Below the pieces are notes generated by a model, which did no database searches, was not told the origin of the DNA, and saw only the letters and a program-made list of their open reading frames with translations. From CAYRTD01 sp964426915 (GTDB lineage: Bacteria; Bacteroidota; Bacteroidia; Bacteroidales; GCA-2748055), in assembly GCA_964426915.1 (NCBI GenBank), contig CAYRTD010000008.1, positions 1 through 56,901 of the forward strand: a stretch of DNA of 56,901 bases. The letters are read 5' to 3'. Each line of letters opens with the position of its first letter. Position 1 is the stretch's first letter. This document shows positions 6,884 to 15,830 of this stretch, one piece after another. Both the position numbers and the translations under genes were made by a program.

Positions 6884-8233
6884 ATGGAAAAATTAACATT
6901 CGAACGACCCGTAGTAAAAAAAGTGAACGCCGGAATGCCAGGCAAATTCGGAATGAAAAGCGGATTTGAAATATTGCCTGATGTTGAGGGTGTCCCCGTG
7001 AAAACCCTTCTGAATACTTACGGTTCTCCACTCTATATCATTTCAGAAAAAACAATTAGAGATAAATATCGCTCTGCCAATCAGGCTTTTAAAAGTCGTT
7101 ATCCCAAGGTACAGTTTGCATGGTCGTATAAAACCAATTACCTGGATGCAGTCTGCCATGTTTATCATCAGGAAGGATCATGGGCAGAAGTGGTATCCGG
7201 ATTTGAATATGAAAAAGCACTGAATAACGGAGTCCCCGGAAATCAAATAATTTTTAACGGACCGGATAAAAATCAGGAAGACCTTAAAAAGGCAGTGAAT
7301 AATGGTTCCTTCATACATGTCGATCATTTTGATGAAATGTATGAACTAATTGATATTGCCAAAAACATGGGGAAGAAAGCAACCGTAGCAATAAGAGTAA
7401 ACATGGATACGGGAATATATCCTATATGGGATCGCTTTGGTTTTAACTATGAAAACGGAGATGCCTGGGATGCCCTGAACCGGATTATGATGGATGATAA
7501 TCTGGAGCTTGCAGGCCTTCATACTCATATTGGGACCTATATGCTATCATATAACGCTTATAAAATTGCTGCCTCAAAACTGGCCGACCTGGCAGTAAAT
7601 ATTAACAGAAAATATGATCATAGCATAGCCTACATAGATATGGGCGGAGGATTTGCCTCCGGGAATACACTGAAAGGAGCCTATTTGCCAGGATATGATA
7701 CCGTTCCCGGAATAGAAGATTACGCAGAAGCAATTACCTCCGGGTTGATGTCCTCAGGTTTTAAAAAAGAAAATCTTCCTACTCTTATTCTGGAAACAGG
7801 ACGTGCTCTTATAGACGATGCCGGCTATCTTGCGGGTACAGTGCTTGCAAATAAGCGCCTTTCCGACGGAAGAAGATCTACTATTGTAGACGTAGGGGTA
7901 AATCTTCTGTTTACTTCATTCTGGTACGAACATGAGATCCTGCCGGCACAAACGGTTTCTTCTCAAACAGAAGAATCCACTATTTATGGCCCGCTTTGTA
8001 TGAATATAGATGTTCTTAGAGAATCTATAGCCTTTCCTGTTTTGAAGAAAGGAGATCATTTTATCATAAGAAGAATTGGAGCATATAATATGACCCAATG
8101 GATGCAATTTATAACTTACAGACCCAATATTGTAATGATTGATGAACAGGGAAAAACTCATATTATCCGGAAGGCCGAAACATTGAAAAGCCTGATATCA
8201 CATGAAAATGTGCCAGAACATTTAAAACAATAA
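6884..8233 (+). CDS. PLP-dependent decarboxylase, diaminopimelate decarboxylase family
   Basis: A 449-residue fold-type III (alanine-racemase-like barrel) enzyme. The Schiff-base lysine is K83 in WSYKTNY. Other family marks are GLHTHIGTY, the glycine-rich DMGGGFASG, ETGRAL (EPGR-like phosphate loop) and the C-terminal GPLCMNIDVL with C372. True diaminopimelate decarboxylases read GPxCExGD there, ornithine/arginine types differ again, and here the substrate-reading residues are M-N-I, so the substrate is probably not free diaminopimelate. It lies between the ATP-grasp ligase and the transporter fusion, 4 bases from the latter. An ATP-grasp ligase plus a decarboxylase of this family is used in butirosin synthesis (BtrJ/BtrK) on a carrier-bound amino acid. 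Activity is confident and the substrate is not. Confidence 0.87.
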   Translation: MEKLTFERPVVKKVNAGMPGKFGMKSGFEILPDVEGVPVKTLLNTYGSPLYIISEKTIRDKYRSANQAFKSRYPKVQFAWSYKTNYLDAVCHVYHQEGSWAEVVSGFEYEKALNNGVPGNQIIFNGPDKNQEDLKKAVNNGSFIHVDHFDEMYELIDIAKNMGKKATVAIRVNMDTGIYPIWDRFGFNYENGDAWDALNRIMMDDNLELAGLHTHIGTYMLSYNAYKIAASKLADLAVNINRKYDHSIAYIDMGGGFASGNTLKGAYLPGYDTVPGIEDYAEAITSGLMSSGFKKENLPTLILETGRALIDDAGYLAGTVLANKRLSDGRRSTIVDVGVNLLFTSFWYEHEILPAQTVSSQTEESTIYGPLCMNIDVLRESIAFPVLKKGDHFIIRRIGAYNMTQWMQFITYRPNIVMIDEQGKTHIIRKAETLKSLISHENVPEHLKQ

Positions 8234-8236
8234 TGA

Positions 8237-10423
8237 ATGGAGCTCCCGGAAAAATCCCGTAGCCTGTCAAAAGGAATCCTTCGAAGTTATTCCCAGGTTT
8301 TCTTTGCAAATAATCCTTTCTTTGCAATCATTCTTTTATTGGTGAGTTTTTTTGATCCGAATGCAGGTCTGGCCGGACTTATTTCTGTAATTACTTCTGT
8401 GGTTACGGCCAAACAACTGGGTTTTTATAAACCGGAGGTGGAAAACGGACTGTTCGGTTTTAACAGCCTCCTGGTAGGCCTGGGAATTGGTTATTACTTC
8501 GTTCCGTCACTGGAAACCTATCTTATCGTTATAGCAGCTTCTATCCTTACCTTGTTTTTTGTTACTCTTTTTAAGGGTATTCTGCAAAAATACGGACTGC
8601 CATTTCTTTCGGTACCCTTCCTTTTCGGCATCTGGATCATTATGATAGCTGCGGGTAGTTTTGAATCACTTGGCATAAGCCAGAAAGGCATATATACCCT
8701 GAATAAGCTTTATGGGATAGGAGGAACGCGTTTAGTCAATTTTTATGAATACCTGAGCGATGTGCCTATGAATGAGTCTCTTAAAACCTATTTTAATTCC
8801 ATAGGAGCAATATTTTTTCAGTTCAATGCACTGGCGGGTATTTTTATAGCAACAGGTCTACTTGTTTTTTCAAGAATTGCCTTTCTTCTTTCTCTTTATG
8901 GCTTTTATATTGCCTATGTTTTTTATAGTATCCTGGGAGGTAATCTGGAGGAAATGAGTTATACCTATATCGGTTTTAATTATGTGCTGACCGCCATCGC
9001 CATCGGAGGTTTCTATCTTATTCCTTCCAAAAAGACTTTCCTGTGGCTTTTATTATTGATTCCTCTGGTTACCCTTCTTACAATCAGCCTGGCCAAAGTC
9101 CTTCTGGTCTTCCGGCTTCCCGTATATGCCTTACCCTTTAATATTGTGGTTCTTCTTTTTATTTATACCCTAAAATTCCGGGTAGATCCGGATGAAGACC
9201 TGCAGGAAGTCTACATTCAGCATAATCACCCCGAAACTAACCTCTACTCACATAAGAATCAAAAACAAAAAGCCTGGCACCGGAAATTAAATATTTTCAT
9301 TTTGCCGTTCCATGGCGCATGGACGGTCTCTCAAACTCATAATGGTGATTATACACATAAGGAAGGCTGGAGGCATGCTGTTGATTTTGTTATAACAGAT
9401 AAGGATAATAAGCAATTTAGTAATGAAGGGAATTATCCTACAGATTATTTTTGCTTTGGGAAATCTGTTTTGGCTCCTGCCGACGGACTGGTTGAAGAGG
9501 TAATTGATAATATTGCCGATAATAGCATAGGAAAACCAAACCTTATTCATAACTGGGGAAATACCGTTATAATAAAACATGATGATTATTTGTACTCGAG
9601 CCTTAACCACCTCAGGGAAGATTCGGTTACAGTAAAAACTGGTCAGAAAGTAAAAAAAGGTCAGAAAATTGCCGAAGCCGGAAACTCCGGTCGTAGTCCA
9701 TACCCCCATTTGCACATGCAAATTCAGTCCACCCCTTCCGTCGGATCTGAAACTATCTACTATCCCCTGAGCTATTTTATCGAATATGTAAACGATAACC
9801 CCCGGTTGAATACATTTGACATCCCTAAGAAAGATGCCAAAATATCAAACGCAGAAACCCTGCGTTTTCTGAAAAATGCATTTGAACTTATTCCGGGAAA
9901 GAAAATGGAAGTTCATTATGTCATAAATGAAAGCAATAATAAAACCCAATGGGAGGTTATAACTGATCCCTACAATCAATCCTTCATCTTTGAAGAAGAA
10001 ACAAAATCAAAGGCATATTTTGTCAACGATGGGTATATGTTGAATTTTACAGGATTTTACGGAAATAAAAACTCTGTACTTTTCAATTTTTACCTCGGTT
10101 TCTATAAAATATTTCAGGGGTATTATAAGGATATCCGTGTGAAGGATGAAATACCTCAAAACGATACTTTCAGATTTCCATTATTAACATTACAGGATTT
10201 TTTCACTCCATTTTATATCTTTCTGAAATCAGAATATGAAAATAAGATCAAAGGAATTGATAACGAGTTACAACCGGGAAATATAGAAATGGAAACCACA
10301 ATATACCAGAAATTTTTCAAAAGAAAATTTAAACTTCATAATTATCATATTAAAATCTCTGAAGAAGGTATACAGTATAAAACAAGAATAGGAAAAAATG
10401 ATCTCAATGTTAAAATACAGTAA
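8237..10423 (+). CDS. urea-transporter/M23-peptidase fusion protein
   Basis: A 728-residue membrane protein. Residues about 14-325 form a urea-transporter (UT) family channel: SQVFFANNP near the N-terminus, the first signature GLFGFNSLLVGLG (about 71-83) and its pseudo-repeat YIGFNYVLTAIAIGGFY (about 244-260), with about ten membrane segments. Residues about 350-510 are an M23 (LytM) metallopeptidase domain: H380 and D383 in RHAVDF, HL in SLNHLRE, and H491-L-H493. All zinc/catalytic positions appear intact. A further beta-rich domain of about 200 residues follows and I do not recognise it. UT proteins normally conduct urea or similar small amides passively. The fusion suggests coupling of a peptidase, probably periplasmic, with uptake or release of a small product. 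Confidence 0.9.
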   Translation: MELPEKSRSLSKGILRSYSQVFFANNPFFAIILLLVSFFDPNAGLAGLISVITSVVTAKQLGFYKPEVENGLFGFNSLLVGLGIGYYFVPSLETYLIVIAASILTLFFVTLFKGILQKYGLPFLSVPFLFGIWIIMIAAGSFESLGISQKGIYTLNKLYGIGGTRLVNFYEYLSDVPMNESLKTYFNSIGAIFFQFNALAGIFIATGLLVFSRIAFLLSLYGFYIAYVFYSILGGNLEEMSYTYIGFNYVLTAIAIGGFYLIPSKKTFLWLLLLIPLVTLLTISLAKVLLVFRLPVYALPFNIVVLLFIYTLKFRVDPDEDLQEVYIQHNHPETNLYSHKNQKQKAWHRKLNIFILPFHGAWTVSQTHNGDYTHKEGWRHAVDFVITDKDNKQFSNEGNYPTDYFCFGKSVLAPADGLVEEVIDNIADNSIGKPNLIHNWGNTVIIKHDDYLYSSLNHLREDSVTVKTGQKVKKGQKIAEAGNSGRSPYPHLHMQIQSTPSVGSETIYYPLSYFIEYVNDNPRLNTFDIPKKDAKISNAETLRFLKNAFELIPGKKMEVHYVINESNNKTQWEVITDPYNQSFIFEEETKSKAYFVNDGYMLNFTGFYGNKNSVLFNFYLGFYKIFQGYYKDIRVKDEIPQNDTFRFPLLTLQDFFTPFYIFLKSEYENKIKGIDNELQPGNIEMETTIYQKFFKRKFKLHNYHIKISEEGIQYKTRIGKNDLNVKIQ

Positions 10424-11744
10424 ATTATATTTCATTATAATTATTCTTTTCAATATATTCTATAATGTTGGAGGTCAATATGATGATAAATATCATTATT
10501 ATGATTCACTCACTTATTCCCTTTACAAAAATCAGAATTGGAAAGAACTCACAAAAAGCTCCAGAAAGGCTTTAAAAGAGGATCTGGATTATTATTATCT
10601 CCGAATGCGTGCAGGGATCGCATTGTATGAAAGAGGTAAATATTTTCTTGCGGAAAATCAGTTTAAAAAAGCCTTGAAACTGAATCGTATTGATCCTGTG
10701 AGCAGGGAATATATTTATTATTCGAAATTATTCTCCGGGAAAGAAAAGGAAGCTTCTCTTTATTATAAGCAAAATAAATCTTTTTTGGAAAATAAAGTAA
10801 CAACGGAAAATAAAGCCTTACGCAATCTTTTTGTCAACCTGGCTTATCATCATAACTTTGAAAGAGAACTGCACACCTTATTTGACCCAGCCGTTTTTTC
10901 AGGTTCAACAGGCTATCAAACTGTGACAGGAAGCTTCTATACCGGTAGTTTTCTCATGGAACACGACCTGGGCAGGCATTTTATTTTGTCGCACGGGGGT
11001 ACCTTTCTTAGAAAAAATAATTATTACCTTGATGTAAGCCCGGAAAGGATTCTGGACAGTTACAATTATCCTGTTACCCAGGGGCAGTATTACACGGGTC
11101 TTAGCTTTTTTCCCGGTGCTGATCTACACATTAAATCTTCCATTCATTATATTCATTACAAAACTCCAGGTATTGTGTTCAGGGACAGAGGTTTCGGATC
11201 GGTTTACACTTTGGAAAGCATGCGGGATCACAGCATGTCCGGTCGTATATCGGCAGGGAAATATTTCAGTTTGTTTGAAATAAATGCAGGAATATCATTA
11301 TCCGGACTCAACAATTACAAACAGTTTCAGAAAGATGTAGAAGTTATTTTTTATCCCTTAGGAAATAAAGATCTCTATACCCTCTCTTCATTTTATCATT
11401 CAAGAGAAAGGATTGGAGCAGAGGCCGATAACAATCAGGTCTTTAAACAAGGTCTCGGAATGAAGCTTTTTAACAGGCTTTGGACACAAATAAACATTTG
11501 GAACGGGGAAATAAAAAACCTCGTGTGCTATGATGGCTTTGTTATATACAATGCTAAAGAAACCATTACTTCGCAATACGACCTTTCTCTTATTATTCCC
11601 GGCGATAAAGTCAGACTTTCACTTACCGGATCATATCAGGAATATTACAGTAATTTTATTAGTTCTGAAGGGTTTGAGACGGGCATCAATAAATTAAATT
11701 TTCAAGGTTTAACACTAATAACTGAAATAAAATGGAACTTCTAA
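10398..11744 (+). CDS. TPR plus outer-membrane beta-barrel protein
   Basis: A 448-residue protein with an N-terminal signal peptide (hydrophobic YFIIIILFNIFYNVGG, cleavage expected near GGQ). Residues about 25-150 carry TPR-like helical pairs (NWKELTKSSRKALKED, KYFLAENQFKKALKLN). The remainder is made of alternating amphipathic strands with aromatic belts and ends in WNF, as outer-membrane barrels do. The start overlaps the preceding gene by 26 bp; a second ATG at 10407 is possible. Being in the same operon, it could pass the pathway product or substrate across the outer membrane. It has no close named family that I can assign. Confidence 0.7.
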   Translation: MISMLKYSKLYFIIIILFNIFYNVGGQYDDKYHYYDSLTYSLYKNQNWKELTKSSRKALKEDLDYYYLRMRAGIALYERGKYFLAENQFKKALKLNRIDPVSREYIYYSKLFSGKEKEASLYYKQNKSFLENKVTTENKALRNLFVNLAYHHNFERELHTLFDPAVFSGSTGYQTVTGSFYTGSFLMEHDLGRHFILSHGGTFLRKNNYYLDVSPERILDSYNYPVTQGQYYTGLSFFPGADLHIKSSIHYIHYKTPGIVFRDRGFGSVYTLESMRDHSMSGRISAGKYFSLFEINAGISLSGLNNYKQFQKDVEVIFYPLGNKDLYTLSSFYHSRERIGAEADNNQVFKQGLGMKLFNRLWTQINIWNGEIKNLVCYDGFVIYNAKETITSQYDLSLIIPGDKVRLSLTGSYQEYYSNFISSEGFETGINKLNFQGLTLITEIKWNF

Positions 11745-12364
11745 AACTTAAAAAAGGCATCCTGGCATTATTTGTTTTTATGCCTGTAATAGCTTTGTCA
11801 CAAAATTTTGAAACCCGGGTCAAAGCTTTTCAACAGAGTTATATTAACGAAGCTTCGGGAAACTATAGTAAAGCGATTGAAGACCTTAAAGCTATTTATC
11901 AGGAAGACTCCTATGAAATAAATTTAAGGTTGGGATATCTGAATTATCTGGCTGGCAGATTTACAGAATCCATTGCCTATTACAATAAAGCCATTGATAT
12001 AATGCCCTATGCAATTGAAGCACGACTGGGTTTTGCCTTTCCTGCTTCAGCCATTGGAAATTACAGTCAGGTACTCAATCAATACGAAAAAATACTTGAG
12101 ATCAGCCCGAATAATTCTATAGTCTTACATCGTATTGGCCTGATCTACTATGGAAGAAATGATTTTATTAAAGCAGAGAAGTTTTTCCAGAAGGTTGTTA
12201 ATCTATATCCTTTTGATTATGATGGCCTTACCATGCTTGCATGGACCAAGCTTAAATTAAATAAGGTAATGGAGGCAAAAGTTCTGTTTCAAAAAGCATT
12301 ATTAAATACTCCAAGTGGTAGCACAGCCACAGAAGGTCTTGAATTAATTTCTGAATCAGATTGA
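11732..12364 (+). CDS. secreted TPR protein
   Basis: A 210-residue protein with a signal peptide (ILALFVFMPVIALSQ) followed by about four TPR units, for example GNYSKAIEDLKAIYQED, GRFTESIAYYNKAIDIM, GNYSQVLNQYEKILEIS and NDFIKAEKFFQKVVNLY. Periplasmic TPR proteins of this kind usually act as assembly or binding scaffolds. Its start overlaps the end of the beta-barrel gene by 13 bp, making it the last gene of the six-gene operon. No enzymatic motif is present. Confidence 0.8.
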   Translation: MELLKLKKGILALFVFMPVIALSQNFETRVKAFQQSYINEASGNYSKAIEDLKAIYQEDSYEINLRLGYLNYLAGRFTESIAYYNKAIDIMPYAIEARLGFAFPASAIGNYSQVLNQYEKILEISPNNSIVLHRIGLIYYGRNDFIKAEKFFQKVVNLYPFDYDGLTMLAWTKLKLNKVMEAKVLFQKALLNTPSGSTATEGLELISESD

Positions 12365-12435
12365 CTTGATTCCTGCAAAATATATTAATTGTTTCTGCCG
12401 TTATTCATTGTATTCAGGTTTTTTCACTACAGCTA

Positions 12436-12466
12436 TTGAAGACAGAAAATAAGAATAGTATATTTG
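12436..12466 (+). promoter_or_regulatory. Bacteroidetes-type promoter
   Basis: TTG at 12436-12438 and TATATTTG at 12459-12466 are separated by 20 bases, matching the TTTG-(19-21)-TAnnTTTG arrangement of Bacteroidetes sigma-ABfr promoters. Transcription would start near 12473, 15 bases before the ATG at 12488. This supports a separate unit after the PqqD-like operon. Confidence 0.5.
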
Positions 12467-12487
12467 CTATATCAAATAATTAAAGAA

Positions 12488-13375
12488 ATGGATAAAAAAA
12501 ATAAAACGGTAACTTATCTAACAATATTGATAGTTGTACTTGGTATAGCTTTTATTGTTGTAGGATATCTCTGGTATAATCAGAAGCAGGAAAGTGATAA
12601 AATAATTCTCCGCCTTGAAGAATATTCGACATTTATTGAAGAGCAGAAGGACTCACTGGAATATGAGTTACAGGATATTATCGTTCAATATGATTCTCTG
12701 ATGACAGAAAATGATACAATGAATATGAAACTTTCTGCTCAGCAGGATAAGATCGAAAGCCTTCTCAGGCTTCGCATGAGCGATGCTGAAAAGATCCGGA
12801 AATACGAAAAGGAGCTTGGGACTATACGGAAAGTACTCAGGAGTTATATTGTTCAGATAGATTCCCTGAATACGAGAAATCAAATTCTTATGGCAGAAAA
12901 TAAAGAATTGAAAAACCGTTCAACGGAAGTAGAAAGTGTAAATCGTCAGTTATCTGAAGAAAAAGAGGAGCTTATGGCCATTACGGATGAGGCTAAAACC
13001 CTTCTGGCCTCAGAAGTTGTTACCTTAGGGCTTAATAAAAGAAGCCGGGAAAAAGATAAATTTGATAAAATTGAGAAGCTCAGAACAGATTTTGTATTAA
13101 GAAAAAATAAAGTTGCCGAACCCGGCCCGAGGACTATTTATATCCGTCATATCCGTCCCGATGGGGTTGTTCTGGGTTCATCAGGAGCCGGAGTGATTGA
13201 TGTGGGTGAAAAACAACTCCCCTATTCTGCCAGCAGAGAGGTTATTTATGAAAATAATGATATACCTGTATCTATTTATTGGGATGATAATGGGGATCTC
13301 GTCGCCGGAACTTATCAAACCCAGTTGTATGAGAATGGTAAATTGATCGGTGAAACTGAATTCAGCCTGAGATAA
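12488..13375 (+). CDS. membrane-anchored coiled-coil protein
   Basis: About 295 residues from the ATG at 12488; an upstream in-frame TTG at 12464 is part of the promoter box and is unlikely. A single N-terminal membrane segment (about 9-32, YLTILIVVLGIAFIVVGYLW) is followed by a long heptad-rich coiled coil (about 35-190) and a C-terminal beta-rich domain of about 80 residues (IYIRHIRPDGVVLG ... SVSIYWDDNG region). The topology suggests a periplasmic rod tethered to the inner membrane. I do not recognise the family. It precedes the glycosyltransferase by 41 bp on the same strand. Confidence 0.75.
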   Translation: MDKKNKTVTYLTILIVVLGIAFIVVGYLWYNQKQESDKIILRLEEYSTFIEEQKDSLEYELQDIIVQYDSLMTENDTMNMKLSAQQDKIESLLRLRMSDAEKIRKYEKELGTIRKVLRSYIVQIDSLNTRNQILMAENKELKNRSTEVESVNRQLSEEKEELMAITDEAKTLLASEVVTLGLNKRSREKDKFDKIEKLRTDFVLRKNKVAEPGPRTIYIRHIRPDGVVLGSSGAGVIDVGEKQLPYSASREVIYENNDIPVSIYWDDNGDLVAGTYQTQLYENGKLIGETEFSLR

Positions 13376-13416
13376 AAAACTAATTCATAAGCTTTTCAGA
13401 AATATTATATTCCCAA

Positions 13417-14700
13417 ATGAGAATAGGTATTATCATTGGACGAATCGGGGGTGTGGATGGTGTGGCCCTGGAAACAGAAAAGTGGATTGAGGTTCTCAGG
13501 CGAATGGGCCATAAGGTATTTATTATCTCCGGGCAATATCAGGGTAGAAAGATGGATCCAACCACCGAAACCCTTGTTCCGGAGATGTCTTTCCACTCTC
13601 CGGAAAGCTTCTGGAGCCAGAAAAAAGCATTTTTCTTTCCCGACACCAAATCGGATGAATTGATTGAACATATTAATCTGTATTCGGGTATTATTTATAA
13701 AAGAATCATTAACTGGGCTATTGATAATAGAATTGAGCTCATTATATCTGAAAATGCCTCCTCTCTTCCTGCTCATCTTGAAATGGGAATTGCCATTAAA
13801 AATGCTGTTGAAAAACTTGAACTACCTGTAATAACTCATGATCATGACTTTGCATGGGAAAGAAATGACCGTTATCATTCACCTCATGACGAGATCACTG
13901 ATTTTGTTGAACAGGTATTTCCACTGCGCTCTCCATATTCCATTCATGCTGTAATTAATACCAATGCCCATGAAACACTAAAAGAAAAATATGGCAGGGA
14001 TTCTGTAATCGTTCCGAATGTTATGAATTTTGATCTTCCCTTCGGAATAAAAACGGAAAAGAATAAGTGCCTGCATGAATACCTGGGGTATGATTGCAAA
14101 AAAGATATACTCCTTTTCCAGATAACCCGTATTGTCAGTAGAAAGTCTATTGAAACAGCTATTAAACTCGTTCATAAACTCAAAAATAAAAACATCCGCT
14201 TAATTATTACCGGAAGTGCCGCCGATGATGAGGGAAATGTTTACTACAACAAACTGATTAACCTGATCCATGAATATAAATTAAGTGAACAGGTAAGGTT
14301 TGCCTCTGATCTGTTTCACAATAAAGGGCTCTCCATGAACGGTGATGTGCAATTTTCTCTTTCTGATGCTTATGCTCAGGCTACTGCCTGTACCTACTTC
14401 AGTACTTATGAAGGATTTGGAAATGCATTCGTGGAAGCGGTTCTCGCGAAAAAGCCGGTTTTTGTAAATAATTATAAACCTGTTTACTGGCCTGATATCG
14501 GGTCGAAAGGATTCAAAACGGTAATGCTCGAAGAGAATGAGCTGACGGATGAAAAAATAAATGAGATGAATGAAATTATTATGAATAAATCTCTTGCAAA
14601 AGAAATTGCCGAATTTAATTTTGAGCTTGGGAAAAAATATTTTTCATATGACACTTTGGAGGAAAAATTATCTTTGCTGATCAAAAAGCTAAAAAGTTAA
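13417..14700 (+). CDS. GT-B glycosyltransferase (group 1/GT4-like)
   Basis: A 427-residue cytosolic glycosyltransferase. The N-terminal Rossmann half starts IGIIIGRIGGVDGVALETEK. The C-terminal half has the GT4 pattern: LLFQITRIVSRKSIETAI, RLIITGSAADD and the donor-binding STYEGFGNAFVEAVLAKKPV (E-x7-E). The gene is convergent with hemW, overlapping it by 4 bp at the stop codons. The large protein at 15831-20012 has a similar GT domain with the phrase PTRIISRKRIETG, so the two may work on the same glycan or glycoside. The product sugar is unknown. Confidence 0.85.
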   Translation: MRIGIIIGRIGGVDGVALETEKWIEVLRRMGHKVFIISGQYQGRKMDPTTETLVPEMSFHSPESFWSQKKAFFFPDTKSDELIEHINLYSGIIYKRIINWAIDNRIELIISENASSLPAHLEMGIAIKNAVEKLELPVITHDHDFAWERNDRYHSPHDEITDFVEQVFPLRSPYSIHAVINTNAHETLKEKYGRDSVIVPNVMNFDLPFGIKTEKNKCLHEYLGYDCKKDILLFQITRIVSRKSIETAIKLVHKLKNKNIRLIITGSAADDEGNVYYNKLINLIHEYKLSEQVRFASDLFHNKGLSMNGDVQFSLSDAYAQATACTYFSTYEGFGNAFVEAVLAKKPVFVNNYKPVYWPDIGSKGFKTVMLEENELTDEKINEMNEIIMNKSLAKEIAEFNFELGKKYFSYDTLEEKLSLLIKKLKS

Positions 14701-15827
14701 ATCCTGAAAAATTCTCTCATAATCTGATCCGCCAAAAAAATTCCATTTTTTGAAATCTTTATTATTTCATCTTCCTGGATTAAGAGTCCCCTTTTCAAAA
14801 AGTCTTTAGCAATATTTAATGTGTATTTAACATAATCATCTCCAAATGCCGACCGTATTTCATTTAAATCTATGCCCCACATCGTTCGTAAAGAAGTGAG
14901 AATGTATTCATTATAACGGTCGGTATTACTAAGTTCCTCGCTTTCATAATAGTTATGTCCTCCGGATAGAATTATTTCCATGTACTTCTTATTTGAGGAA
15001 ATATTCCAGGATCTTCGTTTTCCATCATAAGAATGTGCTGAGGGGCCGATCCCGATATATTTTTGATTCTTCCAGTAGGTTAAATTATGTTTGGAAAAAA
15101 AACCGGCTAAGGCAAAATTGGAAATTTCATAATGAATAAATCCTGATTTTTCAGTTAAGCTTTTTAATATTTCGAATTGCTTCAGGCTTTCATTTTCTTC
15201 AACCGGAAAAATTCGCTTTTTTTTCCTCCAGTGATCAAATACTGTTCCGGGTTCAAAAGTAAGGTGATAAGCAGAAATATGATTTATTCCGAGTCCCGTA
15301 AGTATCTTGAGATTTTCTTCCCACTGGCTTGCAGTCATTCCGGGAATTCCGTAAATCAGATCGGAGTTAATATTGGTAAAACCCAGCTTTTGGGCATTCT
15401 CTATTGCTTTAATAGCTTGTAAAGCAGAATGGCTACGTCTCATTAATTTCAGATCTTCATCTCTGAAAGATTGTATTCCAATACTCAGCCTGTTTATCCC
15501 CGAATCCTTAAGTCCCTTAAGATATTCACGGCTAAGATCATCGGGATTCGCTTCGAAACTGATCTCCGCATCTGAGGATATGTCAAATAATTTTCTGATC
15601 CTTCCCATTATCTGCTCTACTTCCCCCGGGCTTAAAACTGAGGGAGTACCTCCGCCAAAATATATAGTTTGTAATTCCGGAACGTCCAAAATTGCATGTT
15701 TGTGTTCAATTTCAAGATTCATCACCTTCAGCATTTGTTCTTTTTGATGAAGTGAAACTGAAAAATGGAAATCACAATACCGGCAGGCCTGCCGGCAAAA
15801 GGGTATATGAATATATAGTCCTGCCAC
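14697..15827 (-). CDS. hemW: HemW-like radical SAM protein
   Basis: A 376-residue radical SAM enzyme. It starts GLYIHIPFCRQACRYCDF, the CxxxCxxC cluster site, followed by the glycine-rich IYFGGGTPSVLS. The HemW signature HNLTYWKNQKYIGIGPSAHS is present, as is the C-terminal HemW domain. HemW proteins are haem chaperones, not true oxygen-independent coproporphyrinogen oxidases (HemN), which carry extra features absent here. The start is GTG at 15827, three bases after the stop of the large glycosyltransferase fusion, so they are co-transcribed; no ATG fits before the HIPFC motif. Confidence 0.9.
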   Translation of the reverse strand: MAGLYIHIPFCRQACRYCDFHFSVSLHQKEQMLKVMNLEIEHKHAILDVPELQTIYFGGGTPSVLSPGEVEQIMGRIRKLFDISSDAEISFEANPDDLSREYLKGLKDSGINRLSIGIQSFRDEDLKLMRRSHSALQAIKAIENAQKLGFTNINSDLIYGIPGMTASQWEENLKILTGLGINHISAYHLTFEPGTVFDHWRKKKRIFPVEENESLKQFEILKSLTEKSGFIHYEISNFALAGFFSKHNLTYWKNQKYIGIGPSAHSYDGKRRSWNISSNKKYMEIILSGGHNYYESEELSNTDRYNEYILTSLRTMWGIDLNEIRSAFGDDYVKYTLNIAKDFLKRGLLIQEDEIIKISKNGIFLADQIMREFFRI

Positions 15828-15830
15828 TTT

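Noticed and set aside
9287..9721. 144-codon minus-strand open frame
   Set aside because: Antisense to the M23 domain of the transporter fusion, whose catalytic motifs are on the plus strand.
8237..10423. Urease-linked nitrogen uptake as the role of the urea channel
   Set aside because: No urease or nickel-handling genes are in the window, and the fused peptidase and flanking enzymes point elsewhere.
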